Assembly (NCBI GenBank): GCA_031422295.1
Contig: JANOQM010000011.1
Coordinates: 1 to 64,000 of the forward strand
From: JANOMH01 sp031422295
Lineage (GTDB): Bacteria; Pseudomonadota; Alphaproteobacteria; Rhodobacterales; Rhodobacteraceae
DNA: 64,000 bases
Reading direction: 5' to 3'
Shown: positions 8,620 to 17,721 of the stretch, one piece after another
Layout: every line of letters begins with the position of its first letter
How positions within the stretch are numbered: position 1 is the first letter of the stretch
Position numbers and translations under genes: made by a program
The notes under the pieces: model-generated
Told to the model about the DNA's origin: nothing
Databases searched by the model: none
The model's input: the letters and a program-made list of their open reading frames with translations, nothing else

Positions 8620-8643
8620 AACGCGGCTAATGTCAGCCGCGTT
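8620..8643. terminator. terminator between tRNA-Ala and katG
   Basis: A perfect 9-bp stem, AACGCGGCT (8620-8628) with AGCCGCGTT (8635-8643), and a 6-base loop lie between the tRNA 3' end and the convergent katG stop. There is no real T-tract, so its efficiency is uncertain. Confidence 0.55.
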
Positions 8644-8663
8644 CGCGTCACTTCACGTAGGGA

Positions 8664-10874
8664 TCAGGCCAGATCGAACCGGTCCAGATTCATTACTTTG
8701 GTCCATGCGGCCACAAAGTCACGTACGAACCCTGCTTGTGCACCAACCGATGCATAAACCTCTGACAAGGCCCGCAATTGCGAATTTGATCCGAAAACCA
8801 GATCAGCGCGGGTGCCGGTCCACTTCAGCTCACCCGTAACGCTGTCATGGCCCTCGAACACATCTTCGGCGGCCGTGCGGGCGGACCAGATGACGTTCAT
8901 GTCAAGCAGATTGACAAAGAAATCGGTCGTCAGCGCGTCGGACCGGTGGGTCAAGACGCCGTGCCGCACCGGCGCGGCATTGGCGTTCAGCACGCGCAAG
9001 CCACCGACCAGAACCGTCATTTCTGGGGCAGTCAGTGTCATCAGTTGCGCGCGGTCGACCAGCAATTCCTCGGCGGATACCGTATATTCGGTTTTCAGAT
9101 AGTTGCGGAACCCATCGGCGACCGGTTCAAGCACCGCGAAAGACTCGATATCAGTCTGTTCTTGCGTGGCATCAGCGCGGCCCGGCGTGAACGGAACCTG
9201 CACGTCATGCCCCGCATTCTTGGCGGCCTGCTCGACCGCTGCACATCCGCCCAGCACGATAAGATCAGCCAACGACACCATTTTGCCACCCGATTGCGCG
9301 GCATTGAACCCAGTTTGAACCGCCGCAAGGCTTTGCAGCACAGTCGCCAATTCGGCGGGCTGATTGACCGCCCAGTCCTTTTGCGGTGCCAGCCGGATAC
9401 GCGCGCCATTGGCCCCGCCGCGTTTGTCAGAGGCCCGGAATGTGGATGCAGAGGCCCAGGCCGTTCTAACCAGCTGCGCGATACTCAGGCCTGCGCCAAG
9501 GATACTCGCCTTTAGTGCCGCAATGTCTTGTGCGTCAATCACCGGATGCGTGACCGCCGGAATCGGGTCCTGCCAGATCAATTCCTCTGCCGGAACCAAA
9601 GCGCCGACATAGCGGGCAATCGGGCCCATGTCGCGGTGGGTCAGCTTGTACCATGCGCGCGCAAAGGCATCAGCCAACTGGTCAGGGTTTTCGTGAAACT
9701 GCTTGGAAATCGGCCCGTAAACCGGGTCCATACGCAGCGCCAGATCAGTGGTGAACATCACCGGGGCATGGCGCCGCGATGCATCATGCGCGTCAGGGAC
9801 AAGCCCCGCCGCGTCCGCATTCGTGGGAATCCACTGGGTTGCGCCAGCCGGGCTTTTGGTCTGCTGCCAGTCAAAACGGAACAGGATATCGAAATAGCTG
9901 TTATCCCAGCGGGTCGGCGTTGGCGTCCATGCCCCCTCTAGTCCGCTGGTAATGGTATGCACACCTTTGCCGGTGCCAAAAGCATTCTTCCAGCCCAGTC
10001 CCTGTTCCTGAATACTGGCCCCCTCAGGTTCAACCCCGACAAAGGCAGCATCACCCGCGCCATGCGCTTTGCCAAACGTATGCCCACCAGCAATCAACGC
10101 CACGGTTTCTGCGTCATCCATCGCCATACGGGCAAAGGTTTCGCGGATATCGCGGGCCGAGGCGAGTGGGTTAGGGTTACCATTCGGCCCCTGAGGATTG
10201 ACGTAGATCAGGCCCATTTGCACGGCGGCCAGCGGGTTTTCCAATTCCCGGTCGCCGCTGTAACGGTTGTCGTCGAGCCATTTATTCTCGGAGCCCCAGT
10301 AAATATCTTCCTCAGGCTCCCACACATCGACGCGCCCACCACCAAAGCCAAAGGGTGTGAAACCCATTGACTCCAAGGCGCAATTGCCTGTGAAAATCAT
10401 CAGATCAGCCCAAGACAGCTGGTTGCCGTATTTTTGCTTGATCGGCCACAGCAGGCGGCGGGCCTTGTCCAGATTGCCATTATCGGGCCAGCTGTTCAGC
10501 GGGGCAAAGCGTTGCATGCCAGACCCGGCACCACCGCGACCATCGCCAGTGCGGTAAGTCCCCGCACTATGCCATGCCATCCGGATAAAGAACGGGCCAT
10601 AATGACCATAATCCGCGGGCCACCAGTCCTGCGACGTGGTCATCAGCGCAAAAAGATCCGCTTTCAGGGCATCCAGATCAAGCTTCTTAAATTCGTCGGC
10701 ATAGGTGAAACCATCAGCCATCGGGTTTGACAGGGCCGAATGCTGGTGCAAAACCTTCAGGTTCAGTTGGTTGGGCCACCAGTCCCGGTTTGACCGGACT
10801 CCGGTCGTGGTCAACGCACCCGCGCCGTGCATCACCGGGCATTTAGCCCCGGCCGCACTGTCATTTCCGTCCAT
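8664..10874 (-). CDS. katG: catalase-peroxidase KatG
   Basis: This haem enzyme removes hydrogen peroxide by catalase and peroxidase reactions. From the chosen start it has 736 residues, normal for the family, with two peroxidase domains. Distal residues Arg98, Trp101 and His102 are seen in RMAWHSAGTYR. Tyr224 and Met250 would complete the Met-Tyr-Trp adduct with Trp101 that catalase activity needs, and the proximal haem ligand is His265 in GGHTFGK. The frame opens 26 codons further up, but GGAG lies 7 bases before the ATG at 10874 and 4 before the adjacent ATG at 10877, so one of these two is the start. It is divergent from oxyR, which probably activates it. Confidence 0.97.
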   Translation of the reverse strand: MDGNDSAAGAKCPVMHGAGALTTTGVRSNRDWWPNQLNLKVLHQHSALSNPMADGFTYADEFKKLDLDALKADLFALMTTSQDWWPADYGHYGPFFIRMAWHSAGTYRTGDGRGGAGSGMQRFAPLNSWPDNGNLDKARRLLWPIKQKYGNQLSWADLMIFTGNCALESMGFTPFGFGGGRVDVWEPEEDIYWGSENKWLDDNRYSGDRELENPLAAVQMGLIYVNPQGPNGNPNPLASARDIRETFARMAMDDAETVALIAGGHTFGKAHGAGDAAFVGVEPEGASIQEQGLGWKNAFGTGKGVHTITSGLEGAWTPTPTRWDNSYFDILFRFDWQQTKSPAGATQWIPTNADAAGLVPDAHDASRRHAPVMFTTDLALRMDPVYGPISKQFHENPDQLADAFARAWYKLTHRDMGPIARYVGALVPAEELIWQDPIPAVTHPVIDAQDIAALKASILGAGLSIAQLVRTAWASASTFRASDKRGGANGARIRLAPQKDWAVNQPAELATVLQSLAAVQTGFNAAQSGGKMVSLADLIVLGGCAAVEQAAKNAGHDVQVPFTPGRADATQEQTDIESFAVLEPVADGFRNYLKTEYTVSAEELLVDRAQLMTLTAPEMTVLVGGLRVLNANAAPVRHGVLTHRSDALTTDFFVNLLDMNVIWSARTAAEDVFEGHDSVTGELKWTGTRADLVFGSNSQLRALSEVYASVGAQAGFVRDFVAAWTKVMNLDRFDLA

Positions 10875-11080
10875 CATATATCTCCATTCGCGGCTGCGTT
10901 GCTCGTCTGCGTTGTCGCTCAAATACGGTCGGCCTGTAACCATGGCGACCATCCATAGCCGACAATTCCTATCGCCGGCGGTAGTGCCACTGGCACATCC
11001 CGACTGCGTTGAAGCAACTCTACCAAAACTGCATCATTAGTTTAAGTTGGATTTACTGATTGATCTGATAAGTTGAAATT
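10875..11080. promoter_or_regulatory. katG-oxyR divergent control region
   Basis: These 206 bases separate the two starts and must hold both promoters. The AT-rich part (about 11030-11080) just before oxyR is the likeliest place for OxyR binding, inferred from the gene arrangement. I could not find a clean match to the four ATAG/CTAT elements of the E. coli site. Confidence 0.4.
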
Positions 11081-11998
11081 ATGATAAATCTGACGCTCAA
11101 ACAACTACGGTATTTCGAGGCACTTGCATTACAGGGCCATTTCGGCCGGGCAGCCGATACCTGCGCCATCTCGCAACCGGCTTTGTCGATGCAGATCAAG
11201 GAACTGGAGGTTTCGCTGGGCATCGACCTGTTCGAAAGGGGTGCGCGGCAGATCCGGCTGACCAGCTTTGGCGAGGAATTCGCGCTGCGGGTGCGCGGTA
11301 TTCTGCGGTCCGTCGATGAACTGGGTGATCTTGCGCGCGCGTCACAAAACCGGCTGATGGGACGGCTGCGCATCGGGGTGATTCCCACCGTGGCCCCCTA
11401 TCTGCTGCCCACAATCATTGGCAATCTGACCCGAATGAATGCCGGTCTTGATATTCACGTCCGTGAAACAGTGACACCCAAACTGATCCTGGAACTGGCT
11501 GCGGGCCGTCTGGACACCGCCATAGTCGCCCTGCCGATATCCGAGCCGTCATTGGCCGAAGTTGTCCTGTTTGAAGAGGATTTCGTGCTTGTCAGACCCG
11601 GCGAGGACGCAGGAAAGCCCGTGCCCAACCGCGAAATGCTACGCGAGATGCGCTTGCTTTTGCTTGAGGAAGGACATTGTTTCCGCGATCAGGCCCTGTC
11701 GTTTTGCGCCATGAATGCAGCCCAGCCCCGGGAATTGCTGGATGGCAGTTCGTTGACCACATTGGTTCAGATGGTGGCCGCAGGGATTGGCGTCACCTTG
11801 ATTCCGGACATGGCTGTAGCGGTCGAAACACGGTCTGCATCAGTGTCGGTGGACCGTTTTGCAGGCGTTCAGCCGTCACGCAGGATTGGCATGGTCTGGC
11901 GCAAGACCAGCCCCTTGGCCAACCAGCTTTTGCAAATCGCAGATGTGGTGCGCTATTCGGCGAATGCGCTGCGCCAGCAGCAAAATCCGGTCAGTTAA
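11081..11998 (+). CDS. oxyR: hydrogen-peroxide-sensing regulator OxyR
   Basis: LysR-type regulator of 305 residues. The N-terminal helix-turn-helix spans about 4-62 (HFGRAADTCAISQPALSMQI). The effector domain carries the two redox cysteines of OxyR, Cys200 in EEGHCFRDQ and Cys209 in ALSFCA, matching Cys199 and Cys208 of E. coli, and the VAAGIGVTLIP segment. Peroxide would form the Cys200-Cys209 disulfide and turn on katG. The match of both cysteines and the divergent katG make the assignment firm. An inverted repeat separates it from ureG, which converges on it. Confidence 0.93.
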   Translation: MINLTLKQLRYFEALALQGHFGRAADTCAISQPALSMQIKELEVSLGIDLFERGARQIRLTSFGEEFALRVRGILRSVDELGDLARASQNRLMGRLRIGVIPTVAPYLLPTIIGNLTRMNAGLDIHVRETVTPKLILELAAGRLDTAIVALPISEPSLAEVVLFEEDFVLVRPGEDAGKPVPNREMLREMRLLLLEEGHCFRDQALSFCAMNAAQPRELLDGSSLTTLVQMVAAGIGVTLIPDMAVAVETRSASVSVDRFAGVQPSRRIGMVWRKTSPLANQLLQIADVVRYSANALRQQQNPVS

Positions 11999-12057
11999 AG
12001 CGCATTCCAAAAAGTGTGCGGCGGTTTTTGGGCTAGATATGGCGTCAAAACAAAAGC

Positions 12058-12101
12058 TTAATGCGGGTCAACTGATTCACATCAAAGGCAACCCGCATTA
12101 A
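12058..12101. terminator. bidirectional terminator between oxyR and ureG
   Basis: An 11-bp perfect inverted repeat, TTAATGCGGGT (12058-12068) and ACCCGCATTAA (12091-12101), has a 22-base spacer. It includes the ureG stop codon and lies between convergent genes. The long loop makes it a weaker candidate than a classic terminator. Confidence 0.5.
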
Positions 12102-12709
12102 AGCCCGCCAATCTGACGGATCAGACCGATCACCGCATCGACCCCTGTGCCATGCCGCAAACTGGTAAACAGGAACGGGCGACCCGCCCGCATCCGCGTG
12201 GCATCCCGGTCCATCACCGCAAGCGACGCCCCGACATAGGGCGCAAGGTCGGTTTTATTGATGACCAGAATATCGGACCGGGTAATCGCGGGGCCGCCTT
12301 TGCGCGGAATCTCCTCGCCCGCCGCCACGTCGATCACATAGATCGTCAGGTCCGCCAGTTCCGGGCTAAAGGTGGCCGACAGATTATCACCACCGCTTTC
12401 GATCAGGATCAGCTCTAGGTCAGGATGGCGGGCGCGCAATTCGGCGACGGCGGCCAGATTGATCGACGCATCCTCGCGGATCGCCGTATGCGGGCATCCG
12501 CCGGTTTCGACCCCCATAATGCGGTCGGCTGGCAAAATTTGCATCCGCATCAGCGCTTCGGCGTCTTCTTGGGTATAAATATCATTGGTGATGACGGCCA
12601 GCGAATGCTGATCCTTCAGCGCGCGGGCAAGGGCAGCGGTCAGCGTGGTTTTACCCGCCCCCACCGGCCCGCCGATCCCGATCTTAAGCGGGCCATGTCC
12701 AGAAATCAT
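12098..12709 (-). CDS. ureG: urease accessory GTPase UreG
   Basis: UreG is the SIMIBI-class GTPase that powers nickel delivery to urease with UreE, UreF and UreD. From the ATG at 12709 it has 203 residues with the P-loop GGPVGAGKTTL near residue 11, ESGGDN and the NKTDL base-specificity motif, all standard. The frame is open 17 codons further, but the ATG at 12709 overlaps the stop of the upstream DUF3995 gene (ATGA), which supports this start and translational coupling. It is the last gene of the urease operon. Confidence 0.95.
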   Translation of the reverse strand: MISGHGPLKIGIGGPVGAGKTTLTAALARALKDQHSLAVITNDIYTQEDAEALMRMQILPADRIMGVETGGCPHTAIREDASINLAAVAELRARHPDLELILIESGGDNLSATFSPELADLTIYVIDVAAGEEIPRKGGPAITRSDILVINKTDLAPYVGASLAVMDRDATRMRAGRPFLFTSLRHGTGVDAVIGLIRQIGGL

Positions 12710-13119
12710 GCCCCTATACCCAGCGCCAAGGCTGCATAAGCCGCCCCCATAAACAGGCACAATGGCCCATACCGGGTGCGGTCAAGGGTCGAAAACGGCT
12801 TTTGCGGTGTCATGTTGCGCCAGAACGGCACGTAGGTCAGCACCCCGCGCCCAAGGAATACAAGCGCACAAATCCACAGGCCAATGTTGTGCATCATACC
12901 CAGCGGAAACCACGGAAAACTCGCGGCAAAGATCAGGGCGACCGCGACCAAGGCACAAGGGATAGGGCCGGGCATTCGGGTGGCACCCTTGAACCCGACC
13001 ACGGTCCGCACCAGCAATTCCTCTTGCCGGATCGGCCACCAATATCCGACGGCCCACAGAATATGCAAACCGGCCAGTCCAAGCGTTATAAGTGTCAGGA
13101 TTACTGCAACGACTGTCAT
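12706..13119 (-). CDS. DUF3995 family membrane protein in the urease operon
   Basis: 137 residues, mostly hydrophobic, with about four transmembrane helices: near 5-25, 55-75, 78-95 and 115-137. It resembles DUF3995 proteins, whose function is not established. It overlaps ureF upstream and ureG downstream by ATGA at both ends, so it is translated as part of the urease unit. A role in transport of nickel, urea or ammonia would be a guess from position only. A membrane protein exactly between ureF and ureG deserves attention because classic operons lack one there. Confidence 0.8.
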   Translation of the reverse strand: MTVVAVILTLITLGLAGLHILWAVGYWWPIRQEELLVRTVVGFKGATRMPGPIPCALVAVALIFAASFPWFPLGMMHNIGLWICALVFLGRGVLTYVPFWRNMTPQKPFSTLDRTRYGPLCLFMGAAYAALALGIGA

Positions 13120-13742
13120 GACCGAAACATCCTTGGTTCCTGCATTTCGTGCCGCATGGATGCGATATCGATAGCAAATGCGCCAGAGCCGATATCATCC
13201 ACACCTAAAACAGCGGCCTCTTGCCCCAGCCTGTGGCACAGCGGCGCAAGTGCGGCCAGCACGATCTGGCCGTTGGTTTGGCCCAAGGGCAGCAACCGCT
13301 GCGCCACTTGCGTCAGGTTCGAGGCAAAGCTGAACAGGAACAGTTGTGCGACCGAAACGACGGGCAACCCCATGCGCCCGGCCGCTTGACCAACCACGAC
13401 CGGATAGGCCGCATCGCGCAGTTCCAGCCCCCAGACCGCCCGGGTGATGGCCGCAAAGGCCGCACCCTGCTGCAATGTCTCCATCCGGCGTTCGCGCGAT
13501 GGGGCAAGGGCTGCGGCCAGTTCGGCCACATCTTCGCCCCGGTGGGCCGCACGTAACAGGATCGCATCGGTCCGCCCGGACCCGTGTTCCAAGGCGACCG
13601 ACAGCCAATCCTGCAGACTGGCGGCATCCGTGACCTGCCCGGCCGTGACCGCCTGTTCCAGCCCATGCGACCATGCGAATGATCCGACCGGATAGGCAGG
13701 CGACAGCCATTGGGTCAGGGTTAACAGGTGGTCAGTGGTCAT
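13116..13742 (-). CDS. ureF: urease accessory protein UreF
   Basis: UreF bridges UreD and UreG in the complex that loads nickel into apo-urease. The 208-residue all-helical protein has the UreF opening pattern (LLTLTQWLSPAYPVGSFAWS) and the conserved SGRTDA-like segment. The open frame extends upstream, but the ATG at 13742 inside the end of ureE gives the family start; ATG at 13748 is an alternative. Its stop overlaps the DUF3995 start by ATGA. It lies in the canonical order E-F, with G one gene further. Confidence 0.93.
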   Translation of the reverse strand: MTTDHLLTLTQWLSPAYPVGSFAWSHGLEQAVTAGQVTDAASLQDWLSVALEHGSGRTDAILLRAAHRGEDVAELAAALAPSRERRMETLQQGAAFAAITRAVWGLELRDAAYPVVVGQAAGRMGLPVVSVAQLFLFSFASNLTQVAQRLLPLGQTNGQIVLAALAPLCHRLGQEAAVLGVDDIGSGAFAIDIASMRHEMQEPRMFRS

Positions 13743-14211
13743 GGGCATGGCTGTGTCCAGCACCGGAATGGCCCAATGTCCGGCCATGCCCATAGGCGCC
13801 ACCATCCGGAGCAAACGGCGCTGTTACGTCCGTAACATCGGCCCCCAGCCCCTCCAACATGCCGCGCAGCACCTTGTCGGTTTGCAGGATCAGGGCTGCG
13901 GCCTCAATCTGGCAAGGGGCATGGCGATTGCCGATATGCCAGGCCAGACGGGGCAAATCGCCGGTAACCCGCATCAGCGCCTCGGAGGCGGCAATGACTT
14001 TGATCAGCCTGCCATCGGTCAGTTCAAACCCATCGCCATGGTGCAGCGACACGGTTTCGGCCAGATCGACGACGAAACTTTCGTCATGTGCGGTCACCAG
14101 CCTTTTGCGGCGGATCATCCGGTCATGGTAATTCAGGGTGACCAGATCATAAACTGGCCCGGACAGGGGCGCGCGGCGGATGGCATGGGCGGGGGGCAGG
14201 GTTTCGGTCAT
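13732..14211 (-). CDS. ureE: urease accessory nickel chaperone UreE
   Basis: UreE is the nickel metallochaperone of urease. The 159-residue protein has the N-terminal peptide-binding domain and the C-terminal metal-binding domain, with WHIGNRHAP around residue 91. The tail is His-rich (GHSGAGHSHAHDH), which suits nickel storage or binding. ATG at 14211 lies a few bases after the stop of the upstream hypothetical gene and gives a normal length; the frame is open 23 codons further without family similarity. It overlaps ureF by 11 bases. Confidence 0.93.
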   Translation of the reverse strand: MTETLPPAHAIRRAPLSGPVYDLVTLNYHDRMIRRKRLVTAHDESFVVDLAETVSLHHGDGFELTDGRLIKVIAASEALMRVTGDLPRLAWHIGNRHAPCQIEAAALILQTDKVLRGMLEGLGADVTDVTAPFAPDGGAYGHGRTLGHSGAGHSHAHDH

Positions 14212-14221
14212 TTTGTCGAGG

Positions 14222-14821
14222 TCACTGCCGCACCACCCCGATCCGCTGAATGGTAAATTCGGTCGGTTCAGTGTTGTCATCGCCCTGCCGCACCAGAATG
14301 CTGATCCCCAGATCGGGCAAAAATTGCACAGTTTCGATGTAATTGACGTCGTTCTGATAGGCGATGGTCACCAGGATTGTCGCATAGCTGCAATCGCCGA
14401 TACTAATCTGTTCCAGCGGCCCATAGGCGTAAAGCTGCGGTTCGGAATATGCACCGTTGACACCGGTCAGCGTGACCGCAGATTGCCACCGGCCATTCGC
14501 CACCGGCCCCGGCAAATCGGCATCGGGCACGCCGTAGTCATAGGTCAGCCCATCATCGGCAACCGGACTTTCGCCAACATTGCCGCTATAGGACAGCAAC
14601 TGGAAACCGCCCGCCAGTTCCAGATTATATTCCAGCTTGCGGTCGATAAACCCCTCGACTGCAATGATCCCTTGCCCGCCTGCCCGGAAAACCTCGGTAT
14701 AGCCGCCCGACCGGTCCACCCGGATGCCCCGGGCCAGATCATTGGCGGTGGGACAGTCTTGGGCGGCGGCGACGGTGGGGGCGAACACAATAACGAACGC
14801 AATCATTCTGTGCATTTGCAA
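14222..14821 (-). CDS. secreted hypothetical protein between ureC and ureE
   Basis: The family is not recognised. The 199-residue protein has a signal peptide (MIAFVIVFAPTVAAA, cleavage near residue 21), then a probably globular periplasmic domain with Cys near 23 and 143 that could pair. It is rich in beta-type sequence and Tyr/Gly. The gene sits between ureC (71 bases away) and ureE (10 bases away) on the same strand, so it is co-transcribed with urease. Urease maturation is cytoplasmic, so a periplasmic product suggests a role in substrate or metal uptake or a simple passenger. Confidence 0.75.
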   Translation of the reverse strand: MQMHRMIAFVIVFAPTVAAAQDCPTANDLARGIRVDRSGGYTEVFRAGGQGIIAVEGFIDRKLEYNLELAGGFQLLSYSGNVGESPVADDGLTYDYGVPDADLPGPVANGRWQSAVTLTGVNGAYSEPQLYAYGPLEQISIGDCSYATILVTIAYQNDVNYIETVQFLPDLGISILVRQGDDNTEPTEFTIQRIGVVRQ

Positions 14822-14892
14822 ACCTCCGGAGTTAACATCCTGTCCCGATCCTAGCAGCCGCGCACCGGCCTGTCGCCCTATTCGCCACAGGG

Positions 14893-16602
14893 TCAGAACA
14901 GGAAATACCGCTGCGCCATCGGTAGCACTTCGGCGGGCGCACAGGTCAGTAATTCGCCATCTGCCCGCACTTCGTAGGTTTCAGGGTTCACTTCGACCTT
15001 TGGCAAAGCGTCGTTCAGTTTCAGATCGCGTTTGCCGATATTCCGGGTGTTCTGCACCGCGATGGTTTCCTTGCCCAGCCCCAGCCGTTCGCCGATCGCG
15101 TCGGCCTGCGCTGCCGCGCTGACAAACACCACCGCCGACCGTTCCACCGCTTTGCCATAGGCCCCGAACATCGGCCGGGTATAGACCGGCTGCGGCGTCG
15201 GGATGGATGCATTCGGATCACCCATTTGCGCCGCCACAATCATCCCACCGATCAGCACCATCTCGGGCTTCACCCCGAAAAACGCCGGGTTCCACAGCAC
15301 CAGATCGGCACGCTTGCCTTCTTCGATTGATCCGACTTCATGGCTAATCCCATGTGCAATCGCCGGATTGATCGTGTATTTCGCAATATAGCGGCGCACC
15401 CGGAAATTATCATTCGCCCCGGTTTCCTGCGCCAAACGGCCCCTTTGCACTTTCATCTTATGCGCCGTCTGCCAGGTGCGGATCAGCACCTCGCCGACCC
15501 GGCCCATGGCTTGTGAATCCGACGCAATAATCGAAAATGCCCCCATGTCATGCAGGATATCCTCTGCCGCGATGGTTTCGCGCCGGATGCGGGATTCGGC
15601 AAAGGCCACATCTTCGGGGATGGATTTATCTAGATGATGGCAGACCATCAGCATGTCCAGATGCTCGTCCACCGTGTTCACCGTAAAAGGCCGGGTTGGG
15701 TTGGTGGATGCGGGCAGGACGTTGGGTTCACCACATATTTTAATGATATCAGGGGCATGGCCGCCGCCTGCCCCCTCGGTATGAAACGCATGAATGGTCC
15801 GGCCTTTCATCGCGGCCATGGTGTTTTCGACAAACCCGCTCTCGTTCAGCGTATCGGTATGGATCATCACCTGCACGTCCATCGCATCCGCAACGCTTAA
15901 ACAGCAGTCAATCGCGGCAGGCGTCGTCCCCCAATCCTCGTGCAGTTTCAAGCAGGACGCACCGGCCAGCACTTGCTCTTGCAGTGCCGGAGGCAGCGAC
16001 GCATTGCCCTTGCCCGCAAACGCGAGGTTCATCGGGAACGCATCGGCGGCCTGCAACATCCGGCTGATGTGCCACGGGCCGGGGGTGCAGGTGGTGGCCA
16101 GCGTGCCATGCGCCGGGCCGGTGCCACCGCCAATCATCGTGGTCAGGCCGGAATACAGCGCGTCGTCAATCTGCTGCGGGCAGATGAAATGGATATGGCT
16201 GTCAATACCGCCCGCAGTCAGAATGCGCCCCTCGCCCGCAATCGCCTCGGTCCCCGGGCCGATGATGATATCGACGCCTGGCTGGGTATCAGGGTTCCCG
16301 GCCTTGCCGATTTTGACAATACGGCCCCCGCGCAGGCCGACATCGGCCTTATAAATTCCGGTCCAGTCCACGATCAGCGCATTGGTGATGACCGTATCGA
16401 CCGCGCCGCCCGCGCGGGTGACCTGCGACTGACCCATCCCGTCACGGATCACCTTGCCGCCGCCAAATTTCACCTCTTCGCCATAGGTCGTGAAATCCCG
16501 CTCCACCTCGATGATCAAATCCGTATCGGCAAGGCGCACCCTGTCGCCCGTAGTGGGGCCGAACATGGCGGCATAGTCGCGGCGGGAAATGCGGGTGGGC
16601 AT
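14893..16602 (-). CDS. ureC: urease subunit alpha
   Basis: The catalytic subunit hydrolyses urea to ammonia and carbamate at a di-nickel site. Its 569 residues are normal length. All active-site residues are visible: His136 and His138 (DSHIHF), Lys219 to be carbamylated (CLKLHEDWG), His248, His274, Cys321 and His322 on the mobile flap (MVCHHLDKS) and Asp362. AAGGAGCG gives a strong ribosome-binding site for the ATG at 16602. Directly upstream are vapC and vapB rather than the usual ureB-lprI junction. The gene looks fully functional. Confidence 0.98.
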   Translation of the reverse strand: MPTRISRRDYAAMFGPTTGDRVRLADTDLIIEVERDFTTYGEEVKFGGGKVIRDGMGQSQVTRAGGAVDTVITNALIVDWTGIYKADVGLRGGRIVKIGKAGNPDTQPGVDIIIGPGTEAIAGEGRILTAGGIDSHIHFICPQQIDDALYSGLTTMIGGGTGPAHGTLATTCTPGPWHISRMLQAADAFPMNLAFAGKGNASLPPALQEQVLAGASCLKLHEDWGTTPAAIDCCLSVADAMDVQVMIHTDTLNESGFVENTMAAMKGRTIHAFHTEGAGGGHAPDIIKICGEPNVLPASTNPTRPFTVNTVDEHLDMLMVCHHLDKSIPEDVAFAESRIRRETIAAEDILHDMGAFSIIASDSQAMGRVGEVLIRTWQTAHKMKVQRGRLAQETGANDNFRVRRYIAKYTINPAIAHGISHEVGSIEEGKRADLVLWNPAFFGVKPEMVLIGGMIVAAQMGDPNASIPTPQPVYTRPMFGAYGKAVERSAVVFVSAAAQADAIGERLGLGKETIAVQNTRNIGKRDLKLNDALPKVEVNPETYEVRADGELLTCAPAEVLPMAQRYFLF

Positions 16603-16611
16603 GGGCGCTCC

Positions 16612-17007
16612 TTAACTCAGATGGGTAAAGTGAGGCCCCTTGGCGGCGGATTTGTCAAAGGTCAGCGTGGTCTTGCACCCGGCCGCGTGATTTTGCGCGC
16701 CGATCAGGCGGTCAGACAGGCCCGCACCGCCCAATTCATAGGCAGACAAAGCGGACAGGATCGCAGCGGCGTTTGATACGCGCACCTTCGGGTGCGCCAA
16801 AAGACGCGTAAACCCGGCGGCAATGTCCCGCCGCGACTGCTGATACCGTGCCGCCAATACCCAGCCGGTTTCGGCAATCACGATATCATTCAAAAAGATG
16901 GTGTCGTCGGCCCGCTCAATCGCCTGCAGCGCCGCGCGATTCTGGGCGGCGTCATTGTCGTCAGCGACAAGCCAACGCAGGACGATATTGGTATCAAGGC
17001 CAATCAT
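16612..17007 (-). CDS. vapC: PIN-domain toxin, VapC type
   Basis: VapC toxins are Mg-dependent ribonucleases that cut tRNA or rRNA. From ATG at 17007 the protein has 131 residues with the PIN acidic residues: Asp5 in GLDTN, Glu in IAETGW and Asp in TFDKSA near the end. Its start overlaps the end of the antitoxin gene by 14 bases, the usual antitoxin-first arrangement. The pair sits inside the urease operon, ten bases before ureC. The target RNA cannot be read from the sequence. Confidence 0.88.
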   Translation of the reverse strand: MIGLDTNIVLRWLVADDNDAAQNRAALQAIERADDTIFLNDIVIAETGWVLAARYQQSRRDIAAGFTRLLAHPKVRVSNAAAILSALSAYELGGAGLSDRLIGAQNHAAGCKTTLTFDKSAAKGPHFTHLS

Positions 17008-17257
17008 CGCCCGTCGCCATGGCTGCACGAGAGGCGATGATCGCCTGTTCCAACTCGGACTCGGTCAACCTGACCTCGGTCTTGAACAGCCCGGCCAGCG
17101 ATGACAGGGGCGGCACCTTGCGCATGACGACTGTGCCATCGTCGCAAAGTTCAAACGAAATCAGGTCGCCGGGACCCACAGCCAAAGCAGTCCGTACTTC
17201 GGACGGAATGGTGGTCTGTCCTTTGGAGGTGACTTTACCGGCAAATTGAGCGTGCAT
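16994..17257 (-). CDS. vapB: AbrB-fold antitoxin, VapB type
   Basis: The 87-residue protein has an N-terminal SpoVT/AbrB DNA-binding domain (GKVTSKGQTTIPSEVRTAL, residues 7-25) followed by a C-terminal stretch (about 50-87) that would wrap the VapC toxin. Such antitoxins repress their own promoter; the AT-richer stretch 17258-17325 upstream would be the place. AGGAGCCC lies before the ATG. It forms a pair with the overlapping PIN gene. The location within a urease operon is unusual. Confidence 0.88.
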   Translation of the reverse strand: MHAQFAGKVTSKGQTTIPSEVRTALAVGPGDLISFELCDDGTVVMRKVPPLSSLAGLFKTEVRLTESELEQAIIASRAAMATGDDWP

Positions 17258-17325
17258 CTAGGGCTCCTTACGAAACAGAAAGTAATGCAATCACCAACGC
17301 ATTACAACCCCCTCCTCCGTACTAG

Positions 17326-17721
17326 TCACACCTTGAACCGGTCATCCACCTCGACCCCCAAGGCCTTGGCCATGGCATTGGTCTGACTGGCCATGGCCAG
17401 GACGGCCAGCACTTCGGCATGCATCGCCTCGGTCATCCCCTTGGCCTAGGCCGCCGCCGTGTGCGAATGGATGCAGTAGTCGCAGCCATTGGTCACAGAG
17501 ACAGCAATATACAGCAGTTCCTTGACCAGCGGGTCCAAAGCGCCGGGGGCCATGACATCTTGCAATCTGTCCCAAGTGGCTTTCAGTAGGTCTGGATCAT
17601 TGGCCAGCACCCGCCAGAAGTTATTCACATAATCCGTGCCCCGTTTGGCGCGGATATCGTCAAAGACAGCCCGGGCCTGCCCCGATGCCGCCTCATCATT
17701 CAACCAAGGCAGCGTGCCCAT
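17326..17721 (-). pseudogene. carboxymuconolactone decarboxylase (AhpD-like) family gene with in-frame TAG
   Basis: The first 91 residues end in the AhpD-type redox motif CDYCIHSHT and then a TAG at 17446-17448. Translation in the same frame continues past it with 39 more family-like residues (AKGMTEAMHAEVLAVLAMA and on) to a TGA at 17326-17328. The full product would be about 131 residues, the normal size. CAG to TAG is the likely single change. The family reduces peroxides or acts as a small redox protein through the CxxC pair. Either a recent nonsense mutation or a base error. It follows the cyclase gene directly. Confidence 0.8.
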
